Positions 39,292-52,489 of a stretch of DNA of 64,000 nucleotides are shown here, piece after piece. The notes beneath the pieces were generated by a model. The model was not told where the DNA came from and searched no databases. It was given only the letters and a program-made list of their open reading frames with translations. The stretch is from Microcebus murinus (Eukaryota; Chordata; Mammalia; Primates; Cheirogaleidae), in contig NC_134108.1 of assembly GCF_040939455.1 (NCBI RefSeq), positions 85,914,001 to 85,978,000 of the forward strand, given 5' to 3'. The translations under genes and the position numbers were made by a program. How positions within the stretch are numbered: the stretch's first letter is position 1; each line of letters opens with the position of its first letter.

Positions 39292-40392
39292 CTGCTGCTT
39301 ACTTATAACCTGTATCATATGCCTTTTGGGAGTTTTGCAGAATAAACTGGGTCACTTCTACTAGTATCTTCCTCCACAGGCATTTTTGGTTGAAGAATCA
39401 TAAACTCTTCTAACTTAGTTACCAATTCTTCATCCAAAATTTTGTTTCCAAAAACTTTTTGAACTTTCTCATCCACTGATATATACTTTCCATTTTCTAC
39501 ATTCATGTGAGTTTATACTTTTATTCATAGTAAACAAAGAGAAAGTGGTGTCTCTTTAAGGAGAGGTGATAAAAGATAATTATGCATGGTTGATCCTTTA
39601 TCTTTAACCAGAACTAGTCATAAAATTTACTTCTGCAGTATTGTCAGTTATGATGTAATGGCTATGTTAATTTCTACTAAAAGAGTATAGTACATGCCTA
39701 ACAGCCGACACACTTGAGATTCTTCAAGATAAGAGAGAAAAAATCAAAATGAGGATCTTACTAAACATTAACTTCTATTTTTAAACATCAGATAACCTGA
39801 CAACCCCCTTGGCTTCTCAAATTACTTCTCTTTTTTCAACACTTATTCATCCTCCCATACATCTACACCAAGCCCAGCATTCATTCAGCATAATTAAGTA
39901 GGCATAGTATTAGATGAATTGATGAATGCTTTTTGAGGTCCCCTTAATCTAAATCTCCTGAGCCTTTATTCTCTATTATTTCTGGGGACAATTGCTTTAA
40001 AAAGGCTGTTTAAATTTTGTCTTTAAAAATTCTTATTTATGCTAACTCTATTGTTTTGTGTGATGAAAATTGTGTGCTTTTAAGAAAATTTATTGAAATA
40101 TTCTTGGTTGAAAATATAAAAGCAAATATAAAATACTCTGTAGATATTAGGCATAGTCTGTTTATAGGTAAAATATTAATATATCTTTTAATTCTATTTT
40201 ATTGATTATATTTTTCAAATGCTCTATATTCTTATTTTTTCAATTTGTTATTTCATAATTTAGTAGTGGTGTATTAAATTTCCAGGCTCCATTTGGGTTT
40301 GAATCATTCCCCCTGAATTCATAAAAGATTTTACTTCAAACATTTACTATTTTGTCTATATGCTTTATGACTTTTATAAATGTATGACCTAG

Positions 40393-40519
40393 GGGATGGC
40401 TGATATGGGATGATTTAGAATAGCTATAGCCCAGCCAAGCTGACTGTGTGCCTCTCATTCTCTTGCAAACTAGTTCAGGTTTGTTCAACATGGCAGCGAT
40501 AGTATGCATAGTTTTGATC
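40393..40519 (+). repeat. Templated 127-bp insertion with 10-bp target duplication
   Basis: A copy of 39165-39291 in the same orientation, 125 of 127 bases identical. It is flanked directly by tatgacctag at 40383-40392 and 40520-40529. There is no poly(A), no terminal repeats and no element ends of its own. Confidence 0.88.
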
Positions 40520-41951
40520 TATGACCTAGATTGTCTCATTTTGTGATTTGAATTTTATTGCTATTGAATGCTAATACATGAAGATTATTTTGGTTTTCAT
40601 TTGTATCATCTAACTTTGCCAACTCACTTCTGAGTCATTGGGTCTCATATGTGTCTTTTTATTGATAATTCTCCAGATTTGAGAGACTTTAATTTCAATA
40701 ATTTGTGTTCTGCTTGTTACTGGTTTTATGAAATTTCAATGTTTTTCTTCTCTATTGTACTATATTATGTGTTATTGTAATTATTTCCCCCTGAAAAGAA
40801 GCCATCTCTTTTTGATTAGTAAATAGTCATATTAATATTTCTATAAAGTTTTAAATCTATCACTAAATAGCTGTCATACTTAAAAAACAGAATTGTGGCT
40901 TTTCGACTTCCCTTTGGGCAAGATTCAGTGTTTTTCTCCTGATCATCCCCACTCAGTGCACTTTGAAATCTGTAGAATCATTCATCTTTAGTTTTTAAAG
41001 ACTTAAAACAGTCCACATTTTCTTAAAAGCTGATTAGACTTTATGGTGGTAGTTAAAGCCAAGATTAAAATAAAAATTACTACCCAACTAAAAATTTTGA
41101 GTACCTAAAAATCTAATGTCTTTCACTTAACATAAATGTTACAGATTTTGTCTAAGGAAATAAAATTGTCCCTGAACAATGCATAGAAAACTTACTACCA
41201 TAGTAGCTAGGAGCACACAGATAAGCAGGAAAAAAACAGTATATACACACCACGGTGACCATGTAACATTTCAGTCTAGCCTGTATGCTAGCAAGATTCA
41301 ATGTGTTTTATTTGTCACATCATTCTAAAAGACAAAGACAGAATTTTCTGTTTTGTAAAAATATTATGAAAATGCCCTGCCCCCTGACATATACACAACA
41401 AAGATTTGGGAATAGGGGGTTTAAATAATACCCCATGACTGTAAAAGAAAGACACAACAGCATTTGGAACCAGATAATAAAGAAATTTAGTTTTCATTTA
41501 AATCCACCTAAAATTATCTTGCAATGGCAGTGATTATTAGTCTTCTCTTCCCCCTAGAGACCACTACAGCTCTTGCTTCAGTGGAAATAAAAGGCTCATT
41601 GGACGTGAAGATTCCCAATAGTGACAACATAGCAATGAGACTCATTTCCAATTAATAAAGTCTTGAAACTAGGTATAGTAAAAATCACATACAATCTCAG
41701 ATACAATTTTGAGAATTCACTCTCATTCCATGGTAAGAAAATACAGTGAATCAGATTTTATTTTAACGCTTGAGTTTCTGTCAGTCATGAGAGAATGCTC
41801 CAGAACATGGAATCTGATTGTTGAAGGTAAAGAGAAAATGTTAGCCAGGACTCCAAAAAGTTATATTAAGGACCCTGAACCTTTTTTATCTGCTTTAACA
41901 CAGTCCTACTAAATCTTAAGAGTCCATGAATGCCCTAGTTTTCACAAGTAT

Positions 41952-42661
41952 TGTTAGGCAGGGAGCAAATCTGCAGGTGGCAGATATAGGCCAGGAGGGC
42001 AGTTTCTAGGGGTGGAGAAGCTGCAGGGGTTGGGGGTGAAGGGACTGGGGAAAAACACAGCTAACTGCAAAGAGCAGAAACTTGAGGCTTTGTAGCATAC
42101 ACACCTGTGGAGCTGCAGCTTTGTTATAAGAACACCTGTCAATCATGTATATATCAATCACCTAGTAACATCCCACACCCTGTAAGCCCTCCCCCAGACC
42201 AGGCCAATAAAGGACACCTGGGAGTCCTCAATATCTTTCTCCACTCGTGGAGACTCACCTGTTCCTCTCTGGAGCATACTCTCACTTTGTATAGCTCTCT
42301 TCTTTTCTATAATAAAAGTTGTTTGTGTGAAATTACTTCCTGTCTGTGGTCACTCCATCACACCAACCCTGCTTATGAATTTTCCAAGCAAGGATCCAAA
42401 GAACCAGGACAACAGTCCTCCAAGACAGGGGTCCCCAACCTATGGTGAGTCATATAATTATTTTATTATATATTGTAGTAATAATAAAAATAAAGTGCAC
42501 AATAAATGCAATGTGCTTGAATCATCCTGAAACCATCTCCTCCCGACCCTCAATCTGCATGTGCCACACTCCCACCATCCATGGAAAAATTGTATTCCAT
42601 GAAAATGGTCACTGTAGCCAAAAAAGTTGGGGACTGCTGATCCAAGAGGCCAGACCTGACA
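41952..42661 (+). mobile_element. Solo LTR, ERV1-like, carrying a hAT MITE
   Basis: Ends in CTGACA and may begin TGTTAGGC. It holds an AATAAA near its 3' part ('tctataataaaagttg') followed by a 'tgtctgtggtcactccatc' region and 'ccaaagaaccagg'. The same 3' layout appears in the LTR ending at 43463. About 490 bp remain after removing the MITE. No internal retroviral sequence adjoins it. The left boundary is uncertain because I see no clear target duplication. Confidence 0.6.
42426..42639. mobile_element. hAT-type MITE inside the LTR
   Basis: 214 bp with inverted ends CAGGGGTCCCCAAC and GTTGGGGACTGCTG (12 of 14 match). It is flanked by 8-bp duplications ctccaaga (42418-42425) and atccaaga (42640-42647) with one mismatch. 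The interior wording 'atggaaaaattgtattccat' before the right end is that of hAT-Charlie dispersed elements. It has no transposase. Confidence 0.88.
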
Positions 42662-42899
42662 GTTTAATTCTCAAGACTAATTTATCTGTGACCCCCTCTG
42701 CTCATAATAATCACTAATTACTCTAAAACATTGGTGCTGGATTTTTGAAAGTCTAGGGCTATATAAAGCAATAACAAATGAACTTGTTTTACCCCCCTCT
42801 TGTCTCTCAAACTCTCACCAAGAGCACTGCATAGCACATGTCATTTTATATATACAAATTTGAGTTTATCAAAATGTGTATAAAAGCACTTAGGTGCAG

Positions 42900-43463
42900 G
42901 TTGGCAGTGAGGAGGCAAATGGGCATTTAGAACTTAACCTGCAATGGCAGGAACTTGAGGTTAGTTAGGGACTTTTCCTGGCCAGGAGCATGTGCAGAAA
43001 CTAGGAGCTAATGTTCAAAGGTAACCTTTTCCTCATTAACATACATTAGCATAGTAAAAATCACACCTATCAGTGCCATGACAGTTTGCAATTGCCATGG
43101 CAACAACAGGAAGTTACTCTATAAGGATAAAACTGGAGAGTGCCCTTAGCTCTAAGAACTCTCCACCCTTTTCCCAGAAAAATAATGTATATTCCAGCTA
43201 CCATTTAGCATATCATAAGGTATAGACATAAAAGTAGAAGTGTGATAAGACCCAGCATCTTCTCCACTCACAGAGATAAACCCATTTCCCCTCAGGAAAT
43301 GTTCTTTTGCTTTCTATTTCTGTGCAAAATAGCCTGCAATAAAAGCTACTTGTGTAAGCTGCTTGTGTCTGTCATCACTCTGTGGTGTAGGCCCAGCTTG
43401 TGATTTCTCCAAGCCAGGAGCCAAAGAACCAGGCCACACTCTTCAAAAACATCAACCCTGACA
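42900..43463 (+). mobile_element. Second solo LTR, ERV1-like, related to the first
   Basis: The 3' part parallels the LTR ending at 42661: AATAAA in 'ctgcaataaaagctac', 'gtctgtcatcactctg', 'ccaaagaaccaggcc', and a CTGACA end. A possible TATA region is 'ctctataaggataaaac'. Divergence between the two tails is too large for a recent provirus pair. The left boundary is approximate. Confidence 0.6.
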
Positions 43464-44639
43464 ATCCTATAGATGTATCAACACAAAACTACTATAGTGT
43501 CCTGTTATTTTACCAGATGCCCTCAAGAAGGACCACATATGAATCTCCTACCTTTACTCAGAGAATTTTTCAGATTCCAATTGCCAGAATATGGAATTGG
43601 TCAAGTTTGTTCAACCAAAGCCCTGTGACCAGTGGCATGAACTATTTGTAACCACCTATTTTCAAGATCCTATTATTTAATGTAAACTCTTATAACCTGC
43701 CCCTAGGTAGAGTTGGTTCTGTGTTTTGATAGATTAAACTTCCATCTCTATGGTAGGTAGAAAAAAGAAAAGAGAAAACTGTGTTGTGCTTTCTAGGATC
43801 ATAACAACTATGTAAAATTTCAGTTTTCCAATTCTGTGTACCCTATGGATACCCCAGAGGTTTGCATTGTGTATTTCCTCTCACAAGAGAATGAATATAT
43901 TCTATTTTCACCCACAGAAATGCATGATACACAGGGCTTTATGAAAAGGACAAAGTCAGTTTTAGAACAATAACCCTATCTTGAGATTCACACTATCTTT
44001 GTACCTAAGCTTGGACTCAAGGTTTGGAATCATTGCCTTTTCAGATATAGCCCTTCTTTAAGCATTCAGTTTATAAATGTTATAGAAATATATTCACCAG
44101 TCTGTCTAAAAATATTTAACCACAGATTTGTTCTTAGGTAGCCTCTCTCCTTTCCAGGTGACTGGGTCTATATGTTAGGGAGACTAAGTTGCATAATGCT
44201 ACTTAATGCTTTTCCTTTCTCTTACAGAGCAGTTACAGTCATACTTATATATCTTCAGGTCCTACAGCCCTTGAACTATGCAGCATTATGTTTCAACCCA
44301 TAGTAATGAGAAAACATTTCAATTAAGTCTTTGTTTATTCTCCATTTACTCTTCTGTAAAACCTTCCTGCTCCAAAGTATTAGAACAGAATGAGCAAAAA
44401 TAATACTCCAAAGGTAATTTGCAGTTAAACTGTTATGTATTCCATTTTGAATTTAGTCCTGAGAGTGTGAGAGACACACATACAATATATTAGGTTATTA
44501 AGTATAAAATGTCCAGCTTCTTTAAGTACTGACAGTTGATATCTCTGACATTTCACTTGGACACTTCTTGTTTTATGTTTATTGTGAAGGTAAATCCTCA
44601 TTCTCTCAGATGCATGGTTTGACTTGTGATTATCTTTCA

Positions 44640-45740
44640 ATAATGTTTTTAGAGCAATTTTTGTAAAACCATGGATAAGTCAATAGTTCGTTGAGTATGA
44701 GTTTCGTTGTGGGACTGATCCAGCACAGACAGCTCTAAATATCAACAAAGTGCTTGGGAATGATATGGCTAGTGAATGCACAGGAAGTTGATGGTTTGAG
44801 AAATTCCATTCTGGTGATTTTAATATTAAAAATGAGTCACATGATCAACCTGAGACCCAGGTCGATAATTGATGAGCAGAAAGCTATAGTGGAAGCGAAT
44901 GCATCTCAACCTATGAATTAGCAGCAAGGTTTGACATTACTTTTCCAGCAATATTGGACCATTTAAAACAAATAGGCAATGTAAAGATGCTGGATAGATG
45001 GGCAGCACATGAATTAAATGAACGTAAGAAGAGAAATTGTCTCAAAGCTTGCCTTTCCTTGCTGTCATGATATAAAGGTGAACCACTTCTACACTGTATT
45101 ATTACATGTGATGAAAAATTGCTTCTTTTTGACAATTGCAAGGCACAGTGGTTGGATAAAGATGAAGTGCCAAAACACAGTCCAAAACGAATATTCACCA
45201 AAAAAACCTAAAGGTGTCTGATTGGTGGTCCAGTGCTGGTATCATCCACTGCAGCTTCATAAAACCTGGTCAATCCATTACAGGGAATTTTTACTGCCAC
45301 CAATGGGATGAAATAATGAGGATGCTTGCCATTAAATAGCTTAGATTGGTCAATAGAAACAGGCCAATCCTCTTGTAAGACAACAGTTCACAACATGTTG
45401 CACAAACAACACTGCTCAAACTACAGAAGCTGGGCTTGGAAACTCTCTGTCATCTACCATATTCACCAGACCTTGCACCAATTGACTACTTTCTTCTAGG
45501 CTTTGGACCACTTCTTGCAAGGAAAAATATTCAATTCTCAACAAGCTGTGGAAAATGCCTTTTGCAATTTCATTGCCATTCACTCTCCAGGCTTCTTTGT
45601 TGTTGGCATAGACAAGTTACCATGAATGTGTCATAACTGTGTCAATAGTTTAGGTGCATACTTTCATTACTTGTACTGCTTCTTGTTTGAGATATAATAA
45701 ACTACACTTTGGATTCAAAATCGGACACTTCATATTCAAT
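44640..45740 (+). pseudogene. Mariner transposase relic (HSMAR2-like Tc1/mariner)
   Basis: Fragments of a mariner transposase appear in order across several frames: the N-terminal helix-turn-helix part near 44700, 'HLKQIGNVKMLDRWAAHEL' near 44955, 'CDEKLLLFDNCK' near 45110, 'AQWLDKDEVPKHSPK' near 45150, and 'HLPYSPDLAPIDYF' near 45450, the catalytic-domain proline/aspartate motif. Stops and frameshifts separate every block. No complete terminal inverted repeat is obvious, so the ends are approximate. This is a dead copy of a cut-and-paste transposase. Confidence 0.85.
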
Positions 45741-45799
45741 GACCTAACAACAATCTGAACAAATCAAATGTTATGGAATAAATTATAATAGTACACATA

Positions 45800-46150
45800 T
45801 ACGCCCCCCCCATTCATATGTTGAAGCCCTAATTCCCAGTACTTTGGAATTTGACTGTGTCTGAAGATAGTGCCTTTAAAGAGGTAATCAGGTTAAATAA
45901 GTGGGCTCTAAATAGAATATATTACTAGTGTCCTCATAAGAAGAGGAAGAGAGACCAGGGATATCTGCACACAGAGAATAGGCCATGCAAGGACACATCT
46001 GCAAGCCAAGGAAAAAGGCCTCAGGAGAAATCAAACCTGCCAATATTTTGATCTTGGACTTTTAGATTCTAGAACTGTGAGAAAATAATTTTCTATTGTT
46101 TAAGCCACCCAGTCCATAGTATTTTGTTATGGAAACCCTAGCAAACCACC
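45800..46150 (+). mobile_element. ERVL-MaLR LTR (MLT1/MST group)
   Basis: Forward MaLR wording: 'attcatatgttgaagcccta', 'cctttaaagaggtaatcagg', 'tcataagaagaggaagagag', 'gatcttggacttttagattc', 'tttaagccacccagtccata', then 'caaaccacc' at the end. It begins just after the mariner relic. Confidence 0.88.
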
Positions 46151-46374
46151 AAATCAAACCAAACAAACAAATAAGAACACTGACATTTCTTGAGCTTTAT
46201 AGATTTTTGAGATTATAGAACTTTGTTCTAATTTCTCAAGCCTTCTATTTGACAATTAAGGGATGGGTAGATTAAGATATTTACCAATAATTAGTTTAGA
46301 CATCAATTTGTGAATATAACAACTGACTATCAAAAAAGTTAAGTAGCCTTGCCTCTAATCCTATTTTTCCCACC

Positions 46375-46660
46375 AACATTCCCGCACACATGGTATAATT
46401 GTTCTTCAGCCCCCGGGCTGTATTTCAACTCAGCCCACTCCCACCTTTTGCCCCCAAGAATTTTTGCACATACTATTCCATCTGCCTACTATGCTCTTAC
46501 CCCTAGTTCTGTTGGTGTACTGATTCCTATTTATTTTTTAGACTCTATCTCAAATCTTACTTCCTGGGGAAAGTGTTCCCTGCCATCTCAGATTAAATCA
46601 GTCCTCAATCCCAATAAGCATCTTGATGTTTGATACAAGTCATCCTCTTTCTTGAGATTT
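46375..46660 (+). mobile_element. L2 LINE fragment
   Basis: 'tttttgcacatactattcca', 'ctgcctactatgctcttacc' and 'cttcctggggaaagtgttcc' match the 'gccttgcactggctgttcc ... tgcctggaatgctcttcc ... aggccttccctg' stretch of L2. The 94-codon frame here is part of the L2 relic. Confidence 0.7.
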
Positions 46661-49600
46661 GAATTACAAAAGAAGGGCCCTAATGCTGTTTTGTCAGTTT
46701 TACATCCAGTATGGACTATCTTATGTGACACATGATAGTATTTAAAAATACCTGCTTGAGAAATAAAAAGTAAAATGTCCCCTAGATAACAAATGTTGAA
46801 ACTAGGCTTTAAAAGGGAGTCGGTCTTTCTTCAAAGTCCAGGCTTTCTTTCTTTCCTCTCAAAAGTATATGTGTATATGTATGTGTGTGTGTGGTATTTG
46901 TTCATATATATGTATATGTATATATTGAGCAATTTAGGAAAGGACCAGAGAACAGAAATAGTATAGGCATTTCTGAAATGAAATTCAGGTGAGTCAACAG
47001 CATATTTGGTTTCAAGTGACTAAGATGCCTCATCTTTTCCCCTACCTCTTGTGTGCTACACCATAGTAATCTAAAGTCTCCGGTGACATTGTCAAATGCT
47101 AATAGGTTTTATGAGTAGTTGTGGGAATACAACTAGATTGAACTAAAAATGCCCACCTATATGTTGAGCTCTGTCAAATTTAAGTATGTGAATGATCTGA
47201 CTGGGGGCTTACTCCCAAAATTTACATAATGAAATAAAAATTACTCTTGAATTTGCAATGTGCTGACCTCTCCAGGACAGGATGTAAGAGGCACACTTTC
47301 AGTGTAAGCCCTACACAAACTCTCAACATTTCAGCAACCCAACAGGCAGATTTTTAGATTCAGGAATGAAATGGGGTGAATCCAGGTTCTCAGAGGATGA
47401 TTGCATGACACAAATCCTTTTGAATGTGCTTTTTGATCCTCCACTTATTTCTCTAAATAGGCAGACTTGCTCTGTCACTTCCACTTTTCGGTGTTTTCTT
47501 GTACTGTTTTGGTTGATGTGAGTACTTTGGGGGCAGTCACAATATGGCCAAAGAATCTCTTAAGGGTTATCAATGGTAAAAATAAAAGTAGCAGTATATA
47601 AACCCTCTTTAAAACTAACAGATTAAGTTTCAAAATTAATCTGCTGGCTTGCTTATCTTTTCAATAATTGAGAAAAATAAAATTTTAAAGATATAAGAGT
47701 ATACAGAAATTATGATCATCATATTTTAAAATCTTTTTGTTTTTATGATTTTTCTAAATAATAGAAAATGTAAATATACTCTAAATTAACCCAATTTATG
47801 GAGTTTCTTGGTGTTCTTTTTCTAAAATAGGTATTTTAACTCAAGAAAATAATACTAGATACAGCTTAATTGCTCTTAAAGATAATGATAATTGGTTATA
47901 TTGTTCTTGATTAAATTTAATCAGTGATCTTAGTATTAAAACTCCAATGTCAATTATTTTATCATTGAATATTTTACAGCTCCTGGAATTTAATTTAATT
48001 TAAATCACTATAATTAATGTGGGGTATTAGCCATATCACTGATATTTAATCTCAATCACAGATGTGAAAATACATTTAAAAATACATTTGCTCAGGGGAA
48101 AGATCTGAAATTCTAGCAGGGAACAGCCTTTCAGAAGAATTATGTCATGATGTAAAAACCTTTTATCCCACATACAAGTAAAGGAAAGAGATGTTTATCT
48201 ACATGGTTCTTAAGAGTATGCACCCTGAAAAAAAAATGGGCCAGAATAATGCTTCGTTTGGAATTAGTCAGAAAAACAACTCAATTGCATGTTAATTTCA
48301 ATACTAAATTCAAAGCTTTTAGCTGCTCTTTGTTCAGCTGTCCTAATTGTTAGAAAATCTGACTATGGCTCAATGAGTGCAAACAGTTACTTTGCCAGTA
48401 GGAAACCTGTTGGGCAGTGGAATGATCCAATCCTAACATGTAGACCAGAACAAACAGTGGTCACAGAGAAGGTGGCATCTTGGCAACTTCAGGACTTTCT
48501 GTCAATGAAAAGGCCACTACCTTAGAAACACATGTGTTTAGAATAGAAGAGAATAGCTGGTACATTTCTAGGAGCACAGTTATTGCTATAAACTAAAACT
48601 CACAATTTACTTTACCAAGGCCATTAAACCAATGCCTAAGTTTTATGAAGAAATAAAAAATGAATAAATCATAACTCTGCCAATTGAGATGTTACTTTTT
48701 CACTGGAGAAATAAAACAGAACTATCAAACAATCACATAAAAAGACAAAACAGTACATTTTTTAATACAAAAATGAATGTCACACTTTAGTGGCCTTAGA
48801 CATTAAACAGATCATTAAGACATAAAACATAACAAACATTTTAGGTAATAAATGGGCCTTAAGTAAGGTCTCAGTTATATAAGTAGCATTTAAGTGGGTT
48901 AAAGAGGAAATTTGACGTGTGAAGAAATATGATTCCATGAAGGGCCAGCAGGATTCATAGCCAAGGTGAGGTCTTAAAACAACTAGGAGACTGATGTAAG
49001 TATACCATAAAATTTCCATTGTGGAGCTGTCAGAGGTACAGAGAATTAAGTGAAAAGAACCAAAATTGGTGAGATGGGGGCTTGAATTCCAAGTGACATG
49101 TTTAGATGTAATTCTTTTGGCAATGATCTGTCATTCAAAGTTTTAAATCAGGGAGTTTATTTTACTTTTTTCACAGTTGTGATAGGGTAGTGGAAGCTAA
49201 GGACAATTCCATATTCCCTGTAGAAATTACCTGAATATGTTATGGAAATTGAATATGTCTCCTTAACAGAAGCATCCATTATTTCTAATTCTCTTTAGAA
49301 AGCCAATTTGCAGTTGGAATTTAATAAATAACTTCTAAGTTAAATGAATATAGAATATTCCCAGATATCTGGGATAATTTGATCTGATAAAAATAATGTA
49401 TCAAAATACCACATTTACCCCATAAATATGTACAACTATTATGTATCAATAAAAATAAGTGTTTGTCATCAAATATCTAAATCAATGTCTATATCTTTTT
49501 TTTTCTATTTGTCTGAATAGACAATTTATGTGCTTGAATCCTTCTTGAAAGGGTAGGTTTATTTTGATTTAACAGTAATTTCTTTGCATCTTTATTATTG

Positions 49601-51299
49601 ATTAAATCAATTGAGTTTTTTTCAATATAAATAGGACAAGCAATCAACAAAGTGGATACACACATGTTCAGGTTCTATGGGTGGGTTTATTGCTGTCAAT
49701 GAGAAACAGTTTTGTTAAGCATAAGATTGAAGTCAGAGTAATTTCTAAACCTTGACCATTGTAATGCACAAGAATAATCAGTTGAGAGAGTTGATTTACA
49801 ACATGATGAAATTTTGCTATTTGCTGTCTTTTTGAACATTTATTTACAAGATTGACCTGTTTATTTATTTATAAGATTACCTTATTTCATATATCCCTTT
49901 CATTCCTGGCTAACACATCTGCAAGTTTAGAACTTTCTGTGTTAAGATGTGGCAGTCATGTGGATAATATCACAGTATGTCACCCCCATATCTCTATGAT
50001 GTTCAGCATTTACTTCACCTTTTCTGACATCTACCCTGAATACCTAAACATAATGGATAGCATTTATGGCACCCTAAACTTTTCTTTCAGGCTTTAATTA
50101 GTGGAGAATAGTTACATGATCACTATTATGTAAGTACAAATGACAAATATGAACAATCATTGCAAGTTTGGGAGAAGAACAATTAAAGGTAGTTCAAACA
50201 CCAGTGGTCCTCAGGAGAGTTCTATATATACTTAGGGTTATGCAAAAGAATCTGTTCTACTCATTTGACCTTTAAAGCATCCTGTGTGCTGATTTTAGAG
50301 AAAGCATTAAATGGCCTTGATGGAAAAATTTTACACAGCATGGTGAGCTAGGCAAACTGTTCATCAGCAAATGCTAAACAATAACGTTGTAAGACTGTTT
50401 TTCTGCGTTCAGTCAGTTCATGTTAGATTCAATCGAACACAATCAGAACAGCATTGCCTCTACTCTAATGAGCCTAAGGGGAAAGATACGGGTGCTGTTA
50501 AAAAGTGTGTCTCTTGAATAAAATAACAACCCTGCTAGATGAAATATTAGAATTGCATTTTTCGCAAAGAGAAGCTGATGGTCTACATAGTTATAATGGA
50601 GGCGTGCTTACCTTTCATCTTCCTTCACATAGCTGCCAGCTCTCTGAATGTGTGTATGAGAAAAGATGATATGCCGTCCTTGTATTCATTTACAATGAAT
50701 AATTGATTTTAGAAATCATAATAGTTTGGAAAACAAGAATAACCGTGCAGAATTTTAAGTATGAAAGAAAAAATTCCACTTTTCTGAAGGTGAAAACCTG
50801 CACAATGTGTACATAGATAATAGTATCCTGATAGTGAAGCTGATTACTCTCTGTGATAATGCATAGAAATTATACTAAAATAATAAAAATCATATGTTTG
50901 AAAGAAAAAACTTCAAATGTAATATGGCTATGAATAATTTCCCACCATGATATGTTTTTTCCCCAATATCTTTTGTTTTTCTGTTCATTTACTCAGATTA
51001 AATGTTATAGCAAGTCTCTAGTTTGGAGTTGATAGTCAAAGGCTAATCACCTGATCCGTTGCTATTCATGTAGAAAACTTAAGGAATTAAATCTCATGTG
51101 GCTAACACTAATTGAGAAAGATATGACTTGAGATTTTAATGAAAACTATTAATATTATCAGGTCCAACTCCAATAAATAGTCAAATTCCATACTTAAGAT
51201 CAATATAGCTTCAGATTATAAAATAATATGAAAGATCTTTGTACACAATAGGTTGCCAAATCAATCATCTTGACGCTCTCAGGACTCTAGGTACCAAAA

Positions 51300-51450
51300 T
51301 CTGTATCAGTCAGGGTTTTACCAGATAAACAGAACTAGCAGAAAATATAAATTAAGAGATTTATTTCCAGGAATTGCTTTATGTGATTGTGGGATCTGGC
51401 TGGACAGTCACGAAATTTGCAGGGCAGGCTAGCAATTTGATAGTGAATCA
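51300..51450. mobile_element. Dispersed LTR-type repeat fragment
   Basis: 'tgtatcagtcagggttttac', 'agataaacagaactagcag', 'gagatttatttccaggaatt' and 'gtcacgaaatttgcagggca' are the start of a widespread mammalian repeat whose family name I cannot give with confidence. Confidence 0.5.
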
Positions 51451-51815
51451 TTAAAATTACCTACAATTTGATTCAATAATTCACTTCTAGGAGTACTTCA
51501 TAAAGAAAAATTAAACAAGGGTGAGATGACTTTCCCAGATTTAAATATCACATAATTGTGATGTGATTTTTATAATTTTGAAATCCAGGAAACTAAAAGT
51601 CTAATATGATTCACTTAAATTGTGATATATGAATATAAAATTATTCAAACCAGAAATTGATGCAGTTGTATAGTTATTTTATAGATATAATTGTAAAAAG
51701 CAAGTGATAAAGATTCAAGGAGATTTCTTTAGGTGATTAGATGTTAGGCAAAATTTTTTTAATTATGATGAGCTCATATTGCTTCTGTAATCAGGAAAAA
51801 ACTCTAGAGTTCATG

Positions 51816-51853
51816 AACTTTCAGTTACATGAAAGTTCATGTAACTGAAAGTT
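51816..51853. repeat. Perfect 18-bp inverted repeat with a 2-bp spacer
   Basis: aactttcagttacatgaa (51816-51833), ag, then its exact reverse complement (51836-51853). A 12-bp palindrome, agttcatgaact (51808-51819), overlaps the left arm. The structure can fold as a hairpin or cruciform. Confidence 0.95.
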
Positions 51854-52489
51854 ACCCTTTCAGTTGTCATATCCAAAGCTCAAATAAAAATGTTTGCTAT
51901 CTTTATGGTTTCATTTATGAGAAATGAGGTCATTACCAGTGTTAATGAATAATTACTATTGCTATTTTAAAATCACAAAACAGTACAAACTATTTTTCCA
52001 AACATTAAATTTTGGAGAATGATTAGAGCAGAAGTAGCTGTGCTTTTTATTTTTATCATTTAATGAATAGCTTCCTGGAAGCTATATCCTCCCTATGATA
52101 TTTTTAACAGTTTAATTGTAAGAAGTAATTAACCCAGAAAGCTTCTAATTTGCTTCCTAAATACAGAATCCAAGAATATCTATAGGGTTCTAAAAATGTT
52201 CAACAAATTTTACTCCTATGTTCTTAATATAGGGAATATCATTTAAAAAATTCAAAACTTTCTATCAAAGCCTCAATATTGGCTACATGACCATACCTAG
52301 TCTTAACTCAATTAAGTTTATATCATGCTATAGATAGAAGGAGGATGTGAAGAATCCATTAAACATTTTTTAAGGGAATACTAAGTAGACATAATCATAG
52401 ACATGATTTAACTCATTGATTGTACCTAACCTAAATTCACTATGAAAGAGTATAAATGTGTTTTAGTGTGAGCATAAAATGTGACCATA

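Noticed and set aside
48289..48525. 78-codon open frame considered as a possible extra exon
   Set aside because: No EYS-like wording and no acceptor/donor pair of the right phase; the flanking exons already join in frame without it.
49410..49465. 'cataaatatgtacaactat' followed by 'gtatcaataaaaataag', similar to the tail of an old LINE
   Set aside because: Too short and no supporting sequence upstream.
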